A stretch of DNA of 64,000 nucleotides, taken from contig NC_092678.1 in the NCBI RefSeq assembly GCF_964355755.1, positions 16,092,922 to 16,156,921 of the forward strand, read 5' to 3'. This DNA comes from Antedon mediterranea (taxonomy: Eukaryota; Echinodermata; Crinoidea; Comatulida; Antedonidae). The position numbers were made by a program, and so were the translations under genes. How positions within the stretch are numbered: position 1 is the first letter of the stretch; every line of letters starts with the position of its first letter. The notes beneath the pieces were generated by a model that worked only from the letters and a program-made list of their open reading frames with translations, made no database searches and was not told where the DNA came from. Positions 1 through 12,397 of this stretch are shown here, piece by piece.

Positions 1-1308
1 AGTTCCAACATACTTGATCACCTTTATGCAAATTAGCTACTTCACAAAAGTACCTTATAAATGAATATGGTGGCTCATTCAAATCACGTCGAATAGATTT
101 AAAAGAAGAAAGATAAAGCGCGCACGTACACAGAAATACGTTATCGTTTGTATAATCACGTGTTTGGTCTTTGCATATTGTCTTACTACAACACAATTTA
201 CTTCTTGGAGAAAGGACAAGAATAGTACATCAAAATTAACACTGTTCAGGTAAGTCGCAATTGGCCTACACATTTTTAAATACCACCCGATTTTGTAGCT
301 GTCAACAGATTGATTCTAACTGACAATTGCAAGTCAACTAGAAACGAGTATAGCTGTATCAAACTGTATTACATCTAAATATAAATTATGGTTAATTCTG
401 ACATAGGCGAGCACAATGCAAAAACTTCGGTACAAATCACCGCCTATGTATACCTATAGGTATACATAGGCGGTGATTTGGTATACCTTATCTATCTCAG
501 ATGTACGGCGAAACGTAGATTTGATAACATTAGTTTTCACATCGACGCTATTGTTCAATATTTATATCTTAGGAAGATATTAAAGGGTTTTATAAGAAAT
601 GTTCTGATTTCAATCGGTAAATTATAACTCTACGTGCGGTAAGTAATTTTCGGGTTCACGGTAAGGTAAGATGTGTCAATCACCTAGCAAGTTCCCTGCA
701 TGGTTGGTTCAACCAGGGAGTTGTAACCTGTTTCAACTAAGTTGGCCGTTTGTTTTTTTTTTTATTTTCGGACCGCGCGTGTGAAGGTATAATACTGTAG
801 TACATAAAGATCAAATTAAATCCTAAACATAGGAGTAAATTGTGGGAAATAATTACATAAAATTACATCGAGAGAATTGATGATAAGAGCTTTTGTTTGA
901 AATCGAATGAAACCCCGATAGCTGCCAGGACTTTATGTATATATACTATGCGCTATCTGAGTCTTGTCAGGACCCTGGGATACTTCTGCCCATGTTGCAA
1001 GCCGTCTAAAACGTCTTCCTTCTTAGGCCTAAACGCTTTTGTTGGTTGGGTAGTATTTGAACACTTGTCTATAAAAAATACTTTTAGGTTTATATTTGTT
1101 TAATATTTAAAAAAGCGTGTACTTGCATTTTAATAGTTCAATACATTTCTTTTTAACTATAGTCTATCAAGTTTATTGACTATGTATTTGTTATTACATT
1201 CATAAACTCTGATCAGAACCAGTTTAAACAACTGATTTGGTATTTGTACACTTTTTGAAATAAGATATTATGTTAATTAATACTTTCTAATTGTGTGTTT
1301 CATTTCAG
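1..1308. other. Upstream flank / presumed intron of sulfotransferase copy 1
   Basis: No convincing coding sequence is seen. The stretch ends in a pyrimidine-rich acceptor (tttcatttcag, AG at 1307-1308). The first exon expected from the two paralogues (cytosolic tail plus signal anchor) is not recognisable here, so it either lies upstream of the window or has diverged. A 48-bp perfect palindrome lies at 433-480. An open frame at 897-1103 has no recognisable domain and is not called. Confidence 0.5.
433..480. repeat. 48-bp perfect palindrome
   Basis: Two 24-base arms (left arm starting caaatcaccgcctatg) meet at a central cctatagg with no spacer, and every base is matched. Symmetry stops abruptly one base outside on both sides. 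It could extrude a cruciform or be the fused ends of a small foldback element. No function is shown. Confidence 0.9.
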
Positions 1309-2380
1309 AAAAAATATTTCTTCGAGAGAAACGCCTATTTATAAGATGAATACTAACGGTGACAACATAACACATGAGTGCAATGTAGTAAAGCACATTG
1401 TATTTGTAAAAACACACAAAACAGCAAGCACTACCATAGCTTCAATCTTTCAGCGGTTTGGTTATTCAAGAAATTTAACATTTGCCATCCCTCAGAAGGG
1501 ACATACTTTTTCTATCTTAGACTTATTCAAGCGTGAAATGGTATTTTCAGTTTCATCAGGAAATAAAATGCGTAAGCAACCATTAGATAGTTACCATCTC
1601 CTTACCAACCATGCAAGGTACAACCGTAAGGAAATGGATGTGGTTATACATGCTGCAATGTATGTCACAATCATTCGTGAACCAGTAGCAAACTTTGAAT
1701 CGACTTTTGGATATTTTGATGCAGAAAAGCTGTTAAAAGTACCGCAAAATATAAATTCTTTAGAAATATTTTTTTTAAATCCAAATAAGTTTGTAGCGCG
1801 AACATTCTTTGGTTGGCAAAGAGCTAGAAACGGCCAGTTGTTTGACCTTGGGTTAAGTCACGAAGACTATGACGATCAGGTCAAAGTTCAGAACAAAATC
1901 AAACATCTAGACTCGGAATTTGATTTAGTTCTTATCACAGAATACTTTGATGAATCTTTGATATTATTGAAGAAGTTGATGTGTTGGAGTTTCGAAGATA
2001 TTCTCTACGTTTCTAAAGGAATACGAAGTGCTAGTCATCGATACGCCCTCAACGATGAACTTCAAGCAAAAATACGCGAATGGAACCATGCTGACGTCAT
2101 GTTGTATAACCACTTTAATAAGACGTTTTGGAGAAAAATTAAAGAATATGGAGACAGTTTTCAAAAAGATCTTTCTGAATTCAGGAACAAACAGCGAACA
2201 GTGTTGAGTCATTGTGTTGATGACCGGAATGTCGATGATTCGGATAGACGAGAGAACAAGTTCATTCTGAAATCAGACGCAATTGTTCGCGTTTTTTGTA
2301 AAGCACTGCTAAGAGGTTATGTTGAATACACTCGATTTATTCGAAATACCATGGTTAATAGAGATATGGGTAGCTTGTAA
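1309..2380 (+). CDS. Galactose 3-O-sulfotransferase-like, copy 1 (catalytic exon, 5' partial)
   Basis: This exon encodes about 357 residues of a Gal3ST-family enzyme. The family transfers sulfate from PAPS to the 3-OH of terminal galactose on glycolipids or glycans in the Golgi lumen. The 5'-phosphosulfate-binding motif KTHKTASTT is near residue 33 of the exon, and the 3'-phosphate motif TIIREPVANFESTFGYF near residue 128. Family blocks RNGQLFDLG, DLVLITEYFDESL and MLYNHFN follow. The acceptor AG is at 1307-1308, and the first codon is completed by the previous exon (phase 2, as in the paralogues). An apparent upstream GTG start at 1295 lies in the intron. The protein ends in NRDMGSL and lacks the basic tail of copies 2 and 3. 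It is also the most divergent copy. No stops or frameshifts are seen. Acceptor specificity cannot be told from sequence. Confidence 0.88.
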
Positions 2381-2580
2381 AGAATGTGATCAGCAGACAG
2401 TAGGTCACAATACCTGGATAGTCGATGACTGATGACTCTCAGTTAGATTGACAAAGAAAAAGTGACATTACACTCTATATCCCTCACTATACTTGAAACA
2501 TGCAAGCCACCATTGTCAACATTATTGTATAAATAAGCAGACTACAGAGTAATAAAAGTCTTTTATTTATCTGAAACTTG
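2381..2580 (+). terminator. 3' UTR and poly(A) signal of copy 1
   Basis: An AATAAA hexamer lies at 2551-2556, about 170 bases after the stop, followed by a T-rich stretch. This fits a short 3' UTR. It does not align with the 3' flanks of copies 2 and 3. Confidence 0.6.
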
Positions 2581-2985
2581 ATACATGTCGTGTTTGTGAT
2601 AATTTGGATAGCATACCAGTAGGCCTATGCTTTGATTATACAGGAATTATACAACTAAAATTAAGTAGGCCATTTGTTTGAGTTTGAGAATGAAACTAGA
2701 TCTTGAAATCTAAGTTTTCTAGATCTAGAAAACTCGGATATATCTGAGATCTGAGTTTTCTAAACACCCATCTTATAGCATTTAATGATTTCTAGTAACC
2801 AGAAGTACAATCAGAAATGTGACCTATTGTAACAACAAAAAGTTTTACCTGAATTCTAGTATATTTTATCGTTCAATAATATTTATCGAAACTACACCTT
2901 TACAGCGGTGGCGGCACACGTTCGTACAAGGTGTATTCTTAAAATACATAGACAAAAAACAAAAATACCAAATCAATTAAAAAAA
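2580..2985. other. Non-coding spacer
   Basis: Nothing coding is seen. A short imperfect inverted repeat around 2700-2762, built on agatctagaaaactc-like words, is the only structure noticed. Confidence 0.5.
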
Positions 2986-4520
2986 AAATAAATAAACCCA
3001 CCGACATAATAACATAATAACATAATAACAAGATTTGTATAGCGCACATACCACTCAAGAGTGCTCAAGGCGCATAATACATGATCGCTGTCGGTCACTG
3101 AAATGTTCAAATTACAAAACATTAAGTAGTAATAACTAAACATAATATTTTGACAATAGTGAAGAAGTAGTAATAACTAAAAATAATATTTTGACAATAG
3201 CAATAATGAAGAACTAAAAATAATTAAATACATATAACAACAGTAAATAATATAATAACTGAGAATAACAATTGAAAATATATACTGTACTGCCCTCTAT
3301 ACCACAACAAGACAAACATTAACGTGAAAATGACACAAAGAGCAAACTCCAGTTGCACTTTGTGTGCTCTTGTACTTGGCTAATATATTGAAATACGAGA
3401 AGTATTTGTACACACTGTACGATGAATGCTTCTACATACTGTGCATAGTTTATAGAAGTTTATAAAGACTACGGAGAATGTTGTTAGTTTAATATTTTAG
3501 AATAAATAACACTTTTTGTATGTCTATTGTGATTGTTATGGGAGTTCATTTTTCTCCGGCGTACTGCTTTTATTCGGTACATATGCCTAAGGTTAATATT
3601 TTCTAGGTCTTTGTATTGCATATAAAGGAGGAAGTAAAGATCTCCTCCCAGAGTATAATAAGGCGGAAAATATAAAATAATTTATAGGCCTATATTTAAG
3701 TAAAGCTCATGGTTTTGTTAAAGTCTTTCTTCTCTTTGATTTCAAATTTTCAGGCAATTTGGCCTGTGTTTTTTTGTTTTGAAATAACAAAAATATATAT
3801 ATTTTTAATATTATAGACAAATCCGGCACGGAACATGAATTTTAAGCCGCCCGGTGATATACTAAAATTGAATTAATTAATTTTAAACGATAGAGATGAG
3901 GAGAATGAGAAAAAGTCCGCCCAAACCGAGATTCGAACCAGGAACATTCTGCTTGATATGCAGATGTCATAACCATTATACCACTGGGGCTTTCATGGTA
4001 TTGTTCAAACTCGAATTACTTTGATGAATACAAATCTCCAAATACATATGCAATAAATGACTAACAATGGCTAAATAACTTGGTAGCAATGGGCCTACGG
4101 CAAACAAATCAGAATCCGCAATTGTAAGACGTTTACAGTGCCAATCTCGACATAACAAAGATGAGCATAACTAGAACTCAGTCCGGGACTACTTTCCAAT
4201 TTAGGCATTAATACCACTAGATTTCTTAATGTAAAGAAGCTGCACGTTTGTACGAGCAAACTCAAGTTGCCAGGTGTTGTATGCACTTTTTTCTTGGTTA
4301 ATATCTTTAAATAAGAAAAGTAATTTCATGTACGATTCGAAAAAAATCTTCCAACTGATATTTCCAACATTACAAGGTATGTAATTCTTTTATTTGTTGG
4401 TATTACTTGGAAATCAATTTCGTCTGTCGAGTAGGTAATTTTTGATGGCTGCAATAAATGCGCTTGTTATAGTAATAATTGCCGAATTAAAACTAGACCT
4501 ACACCCCAAGTAAAATGCCC
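2985..4520 (-). repeat. Dispersed repeat R1, copy 1, with tRNA-headed SINE part
   Basis: About 1.5 kb aligns with 29762-30679 plus 32520-33515. The part at about 3830-3992 reads on the minus strand as a tRNA-like head (A-box-like tggtataatggttatgac, B-box-like ggttcgaatc) followed by a body ending in a conserved gccgcccggtgatatac block. The same body recurs at 24296-24395, 30540-30679, 22555-22640 and 56412-56450. Within this copy, 3006-3082 is an extra AT-rich piece, with an atagcgc...ctcaaggcgc core, that is absent from copy 2. Confidence 0.75.
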
Positions 4521-4554
4521 GATAGTGTACATTAAGTGAAAAAACTTTTTTTTT

Positions 4555-4695
4555 TTTTTTGGCTGTTTCACTTTATCGTTTTGACTTAGCATTTTGCTTA
4601 TTTATTTGTACGTCAATTGCCATCCAGCTACTGATACCAATAGCACTGTGATTTGTTAAGCAAATTGCCTTAGGATTTATATATTTTATATACAT
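4555..4695. repeat. Dispersed repeat shared with 25610-25735
   Basis: A stretch of about 130 bases (ggctgttt, then ctttatcgttttga, then cagc-actgatacc) matches 25610-25735 in the same orientation. Both copies end in an AT microsatellite. No coding content. Confidence 0.65.
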
Positions 4696-4699
4696 AGAA

Positions 4700-5700
4700 A
4701 AAATAGAAGTTATAGTTTGTTTTTTTTCAATTATTTCTTGGTAATAATACGTGTAGACCTAGAGATTGAAAACAATTACAGTATATTGTATTTTTTCTGA
4801 ATATTATAACATTGTATTGTTGCATGTTATAATAATTATTCTGTAGTACTACTTTAGTTCTGACCCAATATTAATGATGTACTTAATATCTTACGAAATG
4901 AAATGCCATCTAAAAGGTGTCAAAATGACATTATGGGCTATCACACTCGTTATAATGTTAGTCAACTTAAATACTAAGAAACCTTAGACCTAAGAAACGC
5001 TTAAATTGATATTGATATTTTTTTCCCAACAGAAAAAAAATGTCTTTCACATACAGACAATTACATAAATATATCAGAATATAAAGTTAACAAATATTAT
5101 TGTAAATTTATTTTAATTTCTCACAATTTGTGTATTAATCTAAGAACTAAAAACCAATTCATGTTGAAATAAAGTGTTAGAGTAAACAAAAAGAAAAATT
5201 AATAGTAGTAGTAGTATACTAAATATTGAAATAAGTTATTTTTATGTCCATTGTTGCTGTACGCCACTCGGATAAACTCGACGGACAGACGGAGCCAATT
5301 TCAAACTCGCAAACATGATCCTTTGATAATATCGAACAGAAGTTTCTTCTCAATAAAATTAATGACACCCACACCCTAACATAAAAGTATTCGTAACAAA
5401 CTGAGAGTTATTAAACTACGCGTGCGTGCTAATTGCTCGAATTAAACGGCAACTGACCAATGAAAATGCGATGCGTTATTTTCTTTAATTCAGTACCCCT
5501 AAATTAAGTTCCTAGTTGTTGTTATTGTGTGCATTCCAAAATCTTTCACCAGGTGTCATGTTTAGCAGGTAAATTTTAGTCAATGATAATTTGCATATTC
5601 ACGTACACGTTTTCTCATTCACTTCTGACAATATCTCAGTTGTATGGGGTTACCCGTTCCGTCGTTAGATACTTTAGAGTCTGTTCTTGTACTGGATTAT
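4700..5700. other. AT-rich non-coding stretch
   Basis: No gene or recognisable repeat family is seen. Only short open frames are present. Confidence 0.4.
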
Positions 5701-5870
5701 GTGATGATGTAAGTTAATACAAATGAATATACACTGCAATGGAATCGGTGCAATACTTCTAGACATGTATCACATTATTATGCTGTTTTTAGACACCCTT
5801 TGTTTTGAAGTGAATATTGGAAATATATTTAAGGTAAGCATAATGGATGTCACTGTATGTTATAATAAAC
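5690..5870. repeat. Dispersed repeat shared with 39895-40040
   Basis: About 140 bases, starting near gattatgtgatgatgtaag, are almost identical to 39900-40035. A weaker tandem echo follows at 5925-5985 (ctgtttttggaccccctt). Very high similarity in non-coding DNA implies a recent copy event. Confidence 0.7.
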
Positions 5871-5989
5871 TCTGCCTAACAAAACAATATGGAGTATTGG
5901 ACATGATTGAATGATTTTTTATTTGCTGTTTTTGGACCCCCTTTGTTTTGAAATGAATGTTGGAATTATATCTAAGGTAAGCGTGTGCA

Positions 5990-7010
5990 AGTCCCTGTAT
6001 TTAAAATACGCTTTGCAGCCTAACAAGATATTATCGATTATTGGATCTGAATGTCTTGATTTTCTAAATGTTTTTCTTTTCACAAATAAAGTGTGTATGT
6101 ATCCAACGGTGCATATCCGTTTCGAAAGGTGAAGGAGACCACCCTTCCCTCCTAAACAACATAGGTAGAGAGGATATGTCCCTACCCTACCCCTAATATC
6201 AGCGCCGTTTTATGTATGATGTTTGATTATGGCTCAACTTCAACATTGCTTACAATGACATTGTTCCTTTAAACAAAAAGCCGGGAAAACTTACCCTCAT
6301 GTTTAGACAAAAAAAATGATGTTCGCTGAATCAAGGCTCGCCCCACTGTAGTGTTAAAACATAATAGTATGTTTCAGATTCTCAGTGATGTATCTTTACA
6401 TACGATAATATTTCCCATGGGGTTTGTTAAACTTTATAAACTGGATTTCAAATTAACTTGATTGCACAATATCTTATTACAAATTATTTTAAATAAGCTT
6501 TTGTTTATAAATATGTCGATCAACATCACTAGTAAAATTGTTATGTCATATTGGCTATAAAAAAAACTATAGTACCACCCCCGATAGTGCATTTGGCGTT
6601 TCATAGAAAATTATTATCAGTGCTGTATATCTCCACTGTGTGGTAAAGTAGTTTTCATATAAAATTGATGTTTGTAAAAATATCAAGTTTTTCCTTTAAT
6701 GTTTTACATTATCTGTTTTTAACACATACGTTTGTATGCTAAAATACAATCTCTGTTTAGAGACAGTACTTAAGTGCTTAAGATTCTTGTAGACTACATA
6801 ATATATTGATTAGTTACCACTTCTATTGTCATAGCATTGTTTCGTTGCGTCATAGGACAAGAGATTTAGTCAAGAGGTGCTTTTTTAAATGACATTATGT
6901 ATTTTCGTCCAGTCTAACTAGATGCTATACGTGATGTTAACATATAAAAACTGACTGTATGGTAAGTAGATTTACTAATGTTTAATTAAATGTTTCTAAC
7001 ACCTTTTATA
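5990..7010. other. Non-coding stretch
   Basis: Nothing recognised. Short open frames only. Confidence 0.35.
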
Positions 7011-7017
7011 TCGCAAC

Positions 7018-8200
7018 GGATGTAGGCCTACCGTAATAAGTCGGTCATAACCGGACATTAAAATGTAGGCCTACTTGTGGCGCTTTTATTTTCTTCATTA
7101 AGTAGTTATTAGGTTACAGGGAGGCCCAGACATCTTTGAAATCCCGACGGATGTACCGTAATAAGTCGGTCATAACCGGACATTAAAATGTAGGCCTACT
7201 TGTGGCGCTTTTATTTTCTTCGTTAAGTAGTTATTAGGTTACAGGGAGGCCCAGACATCTTTGAAATCCCGACGGATGTACCGTAATAAGTCGGTCATAA
7301 CCGGACATTAAAATATAGGCCTACTTGGGGCGCTTTTATTTTCTTCGTTAAGTAGTTATTAGGTTACAGGGAGGCCCAGACATCTTTGAAATCCCGACGG
7401 ATGTACCGTAATAAGTCGATCATAATCGGACATTACGATGTAGGCCTACTTGGGGCGCTTTTATTTTCTTCGTGAAGTAGTTATTAGGTTACAGGGAGGC
7501 CCAGACATCTTTGAAATCCCGACGGATGTACCGTAATAAGTCGATCATAATCGGACATTACGATGTAGGCCTACTTGGGGCGCTTTTATTTTCTTCGTGA
7601 AGTAGTTATTAGCTTACAGGGAGGCCCGGACATCTTTGAAATCCCGACGGATGTACCGTAATAAGTCGGTCATAACCGGACATTAAAATGTAGGCCTACT
7701 TGTGGCGCTTTTATTTTCTTCGTTAAGTAGTTATTAGGTTACAGGGAGGCCCAGACATCTTTGAAATCCCGACGGATGTACCGTAATAAGTCGATCATAA
7801 CCGGACATTAAAATGTATACCTACTTGGGGCGCTTTTATTTTCTTCGTTAAGTAGTTATTAGGTTACAGGGAGGCCCAGACATCTTTGAAATCCCGACGG
7901 ATGTACCGTAATAAGTCGATCATAATCGGACATTACGATGTAGGCCTACTTGGGGCGCTTTTATTTTCTTCGTGAAGTAGTTATTAGGTTACAGGGAGGC
8001 CCAGACATCTTTGAAATCCCGACGGATGTACCGTAATAAGTCGATCATAATCGGACATTAAGATGTAGGCCTACTTGGGGCGCTTTTATTTTCTTTGTGA
8101 AGTAGTTATTAGGTTACAGGGAGGCCCAGACATCTTTGAAATCCCGACGGATGTACCGTAATAAGTTGGTCATAATCGGACATTGAAATGTATTTCGGGC
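7018..8200. repeat. 125-bp tandem satellite, about nine copies
   Basis: The word atgtaccgta recurs at 7151, 7276, 7401, 7526, 7651, 7776, 7901, 8026 and 8151, an exact 125-base period. A first, interrupted copy lies at 7018. Variants alternate in blocks (cggtcataacc versus cgatcataatc), which suggests multi-unit amplification. No coding content. Confidence 0.95.
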
Positions 8201-8870
8201 TCCTAAAATAAGAAAAAAATTTGTGTTGTATGGGGATTACGGTATAATTGATCTCGGCTATAGGCCTAACTACCAGTGGAAATGTTTTTTGTACCGTAAT
8301 AAGTCGGTCGTAATCGGATATTAAAATGTATTTGGGGCTCTTAAAATAAGAAAAAAGAATGTGTTGTATGTGAATTACGGTATAATAATAATAATATCCT
8401 GGATTTATATAGCGCCTAATGTTGTGAAACCTCTAAGCGCTGTACATAAATTAATATAAAAAAAAGGAAATCCAACCATGCCAAAACAAAAAAAAACATA
8501 ACCGAAGTAAGGGGATACGCCTTCGATATAATTCGGTATACTGTAATTGATCTCGGCTATTGGCCTAACTACCAGTGGAAATGTTTTTTGCACCGTCATA
8601 AGTCGGTCATAATCGGACATTAAACTGTATTTGGGGCTCCTAAAATAAGAAAAAAAAATTGTGTTGTATCGAGATTACGGTATAATTGATCTCGGATATA
8701 GACCTAACTACCAGTGGAAATGTTTTTTGTTCCGTAATAAGTCGGTCATAATCGGACATTAACATGTATCTGGGGCTCCTAAAATAAGAAAAAAATGTGT
8801 GTTGTATGGGGATTACGGTATAATTGATCTCAGCTATAGACCTAACTACCAGTGGAAATGTTTTTGTTTA
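8200..8870. repeat. Second satellite sharing its core with the 125-bp array
   Basis: Units of roughly 150 bases start with the same ccgtaataagtcggtc core but continue into a different body (ggggctcctaaaataag, then gattacggtataattgatctc, then aactaccagtggaaatg). About four units are visible. One is interrupted at about 8389-8540 by a piece containing the common atttatatagcgcc...taagcgctgtaca repeat. Confidence 0.85.
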
Positions 8871-10365
8871 AATGTTCGTTTTAATTTATTAAAAAATACG
8901 GACGTGTATATCATTTAATACGGTATGTTATTTCAGACCTCAATATCAACGCTGTTGATATTGTTTCTATTTTATTTTTCTTATTTTAAGCGCCCCCCTC
9001 CCCCTTCCCAAATACATTTTAATTTAATATACATCCACACACCGTACAGTTCCCATTTATTTTCTTTAAAAAAACTAGAATATGGCATTAACATGGTTTT
9101 TTTTGTTGATGTAGGCTATGTATTGTAATATTTAGTCTGCAAAGTATGGGATTCACTAGAGTAATTAAGTTATGTGGCTATATTCATGGTCAAAATCTAT
9201 ACATAATTTGCCAGTCAATTCAATATTCCTCTTATTGTGTTTATGCCTATATGCCACTTATGAAGAAAAAAAAACACTATTTTGGTATGTAATTGCCTTA
9301 TGTATATTGTTAACAGTTATATTTTGACCAATGAATTAATTGGTGAACTACTAATAAAACTGTTTTTTTTTTATTTAGAAGTAATTAGTAACCGAGGAAT
9401 GATGTATTGAAAAGGTTCAACAAATGATTTAATGTTCATCTAGTTTTAAAGGTAAGCCCATTTTAAGATTTATGATTTAAAATTTAGAAAGCATGCTGTC
9501 CAAATGCACTAATTATTATGACAAACCTATAGATATTGTGCTATTGTTGTACTTCTAATGGGGTCATGGAAATACAATGGATCGATAAGGCGTTTTAACA
9601 CCATTAGTAATTGTTGTATGTTCACGCCTTCAATAAAGGTATTACATCGATTTTGATATTGGTGGTCAGATTTTTTTGCATGTTGTTATTGTAAATTATT
9701 GCTGGAGACCCGAACCCACGATCTGTCGTTCATTAAAAAAACCACTGGACGTGAATTACACTAAAGACTGGGAGCCCAATTGAATAAGGGGTACAGTACC
9801 TTATAGTCTGTATTGTTGTAACGATACTACAAATTATAGCTTCGCGTCAAGGAATTGAACTAATTGATAATAGAATTTCACTGAAAATTTAAATATTTTA
9901 ATTCGTCGAATTGGTTTTTTTTTCATTTTGTGACCACACAAAAAAAGGATTCAACCAAATTAAATGTGAGTATAATTAAAAGAAATCGTAACTTTATTAT
10001 TACTAAACGATTAGCATGTTGTTTTTTTTTATAATAGTAGTTAATGACATTTTCTTGTAATGTCTCATCAATAAATACATTATAAAATAGGACATTTTTC
10101 CGAATGTATCTATTTTTCACAATTCAATAACAGATAAATAAAATGAAATCATGTAAAATATTTTAATTCCATAGAATATTATGTACCCCATTTTGTAAAT
10201 ATAAATATATATAATTATATATAAATATGTTCTTTGTGGTATTTTAATGTATTTGTTGTATTTTTTTATATTTATAAATATTTTTAACTTTATCTCTGAT
10301 ACCACTTTTTCTTCTATTTTATTCCGAAATGAATAAATATTTTCATTTTATACTTTACTTTTTTT
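8870..10365. other. AT-rich spacer upstream of copy 2
   Basis: No gene is recognised. The presumed promoter and any 5' UTR exon of sulfotransferase 2 should lie here. A T-run followed by AG at 10368-10369, 12 bases before the start codon, could be a splice acceptor for a 5' UTR exon. Confidence 0.4.
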
Positions 10366-10381
10366 TTAGTCATTATCAAAG

Positions 10382-12397
10382 ATGAGAAAAGCCCAGGCGT
10401 TGTTAAAATGCCGATCTAACAGCACCATATTGGCCTTTCTGTTGTTTGTCTCTGTCGTCTCTGTTGTCATTATGCTGGAGTTTGAACTTGCAGTGAATAA
10501 GAACAGCTGGCACAAGAATGTCATTGTGCCATTATGGGCTCATCATCGCCGGTAAGTTATTTACATTTTTTCCTCCTAAATTTTATATTTGTATTGTCCA
10601 CCAGAACAAAAAAAAAATTGTTTAGTTTTGTTGTTGAATGTGCCATTTTAATGTCACATAATAAAAAAAAACGTCAAATTGGATCAATGGATTTGGAATA
10701 CCCAGAACAATATACATACCTGTAGAATAATTCTGTCTACCTTAAGAAGGCCTACTCAAAATATTATCTAATATTTAATTAAACGAATGAAATAACATTC
10801 TATAGACTTAGAATAACATTATACAAATGGTAAAACGATTACTAATATCAAAACACATTTAAAATACCTTAAAGAATTTACTATACTGAATTAAAAAAAT
10901 TCTCATGAATTTGGAATTAGAAATGTGAATTATAAGTGGCATTTCTTATAAACATTTAATTAACAATCAATAAGTTTAAATTAATCTATATTTATTTATC
11001 CTGATTTGTTGAAAATATATGAAAGTTTATATTGTATCTATCAACATCAAATTAGAGTACAAAGAATAGATAAATACAACCACCATCACAACATGTTTTT
11101 ATGTGAATTGTGTTAATCAGATCTACTAATAATTCTAACTATAACTATAGACCTAGAATCAGTATATTTATTTACTACTATTTTGTTTTTAAATTTCAGT
11201 GAAATCGATGGAAACAATGACTATGTGTATTACAGTAATAAAACCAATGGCAACATAAGTGTACCTTCACCAACACAAGCGAAATGTACTGAAGTCGATT
11301 ACATTGTGTTTCTAAAAACACACAAGACAGCGAGCACAACTCTAGCCTCCATTCTCGAGCGATTTGGCTACATCAGAAATCTACTTTTTGCTGTTAGTAA
11401 AAGTGGACATATTTTTTCTCTTTCAAATTTGTTCAACCGCGACATGGTACCGTCGCTCTTCTCTCTAAACTCTAAACGTTTAAACACATCATCTAAGCAA
11501 ACTGGATATCATCTACTTACTAACCACGTACGATACAACCGTCCAGAAATGGACGCTGTAATACACGATGCTAAGTACATTACGATCATTCGCGAACCTG
11601 TCGCAAATTTCGAATCAGCTTTTGGTTATTTTGAAATAGCTAAACATCTTGGATTAACAAGTCATAAGAATCCTATTGAAACTTTCATGAAAACGCCGAA
11701 GTTATTTCTCGACAAACATTTCTACCAGTGGAAAAGAGCTAAAAACGGCCAATTATTTGACCTTGGCCTAGAGCATGACTCATTTGATGACTACTACACT
11801 GCCAAGTATAAGATTCGGCAGCTGGACTCTGAATTCGATTTAGTTCTTATTACTGAATATTTTGATGAATCTTTGATATTGTTGAAGAAGTTGATGTGTT
11901 GGAGTTTTGAAGATATTCTCTACGTTTCGAACGGAATACGAAGCGCTAGTCATCGATACGCCCTCAACGATGAACTTCGAGCCAAAATACGGGAATGGAA
12001 TAGTGCTGACGTCATGTTGTATACACATTTTAATGAAACATTATGGAGAAAAATTAAAGAATATGAAGGAAATTTCGACAAAGATCTCATCGAGTTCCGA
12101 TTACGGCAGCAGCAAGCTATGAACAAATGTATTGACGATGAACGACTTAACAAGAACGACAGACGAGAAATTAAATATGTCTTAAAACCTAACATGACAA
12201 AGTCCATTTTCTGTCAAAATTTGCTAAGAGATGATGTAGCATATACTGATTTGATTAGAAACAAAATGAAGCAATATGGCCTGTATTTATCCTCCTCACC
12301 TAAGAAAAGTGTTCCCATTCTTCCGAGGGCACGAAAGCCACATTCTTCTTACAATCATTCGCGTCGTAGGCCTCAACGACATGTTAGAAAAACTTAA
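10382..12397 (+). CDS. Galactose 3-O-sulfotransferase-like, copy 2 (two exons)
   Basis: Exons 10382-10551 and 11200-12397 (intron GTAAGT...TTTCAG, phase 2) give 455 residues, close to the size of animal Gal3STs. The start is the ATG after tatcaaag, which opens a short basic tail (MRKAQ) and a hydrophobic helix at about residues 18-35, typical of a type II Golgi enzyme. The luminal domain has the PAPS motif KTHKTASTT, the 3'-phosphate motif IIREPVANFESAFGYF, and the blocks NHVRYN, KNGQLFDLGLEH, DLVLITEYFDESL and MLYTHFNETLW. NKT, NIS, NET and NMT are potential N-glycosylation sites. A basic tail (RRRPQRHVRKT) closes the protein. Reading frames are intact, so it is probably functional. The role in galactose sulfation is by family, and the substrate is unknown. 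Confidence 0.9.

Noticed and set aside
897-1103. Possible first exon of sulfotransferase 1
   Set aside because: It lacks the hydrophobic anchor and any similarity to exon 1 of copies 2 and 3. A short likeness to the start of exon 2 (tgaaatcga-tgaaac) is too brief to count.
3912-3992. A genuine tRNA gene on the minus strand
   Set aside because: The tRNA-like head is joined to a repeated SINE body and recurs at other sites with the same body.
7018-8200. CRISPR-like array
   Set aside because: Whole 125-bp units repeat with no unique spacers, and the genome is eukaryotic. It is an ordinary satellite.
11840-12207. Antisense and shifted frames inside the sulfotransferase exons (also 1964-2212 and 58986-59353)
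   Set aside because: They recur at the same place in all copies because the true frame is conserved, and they have no domain of their own.
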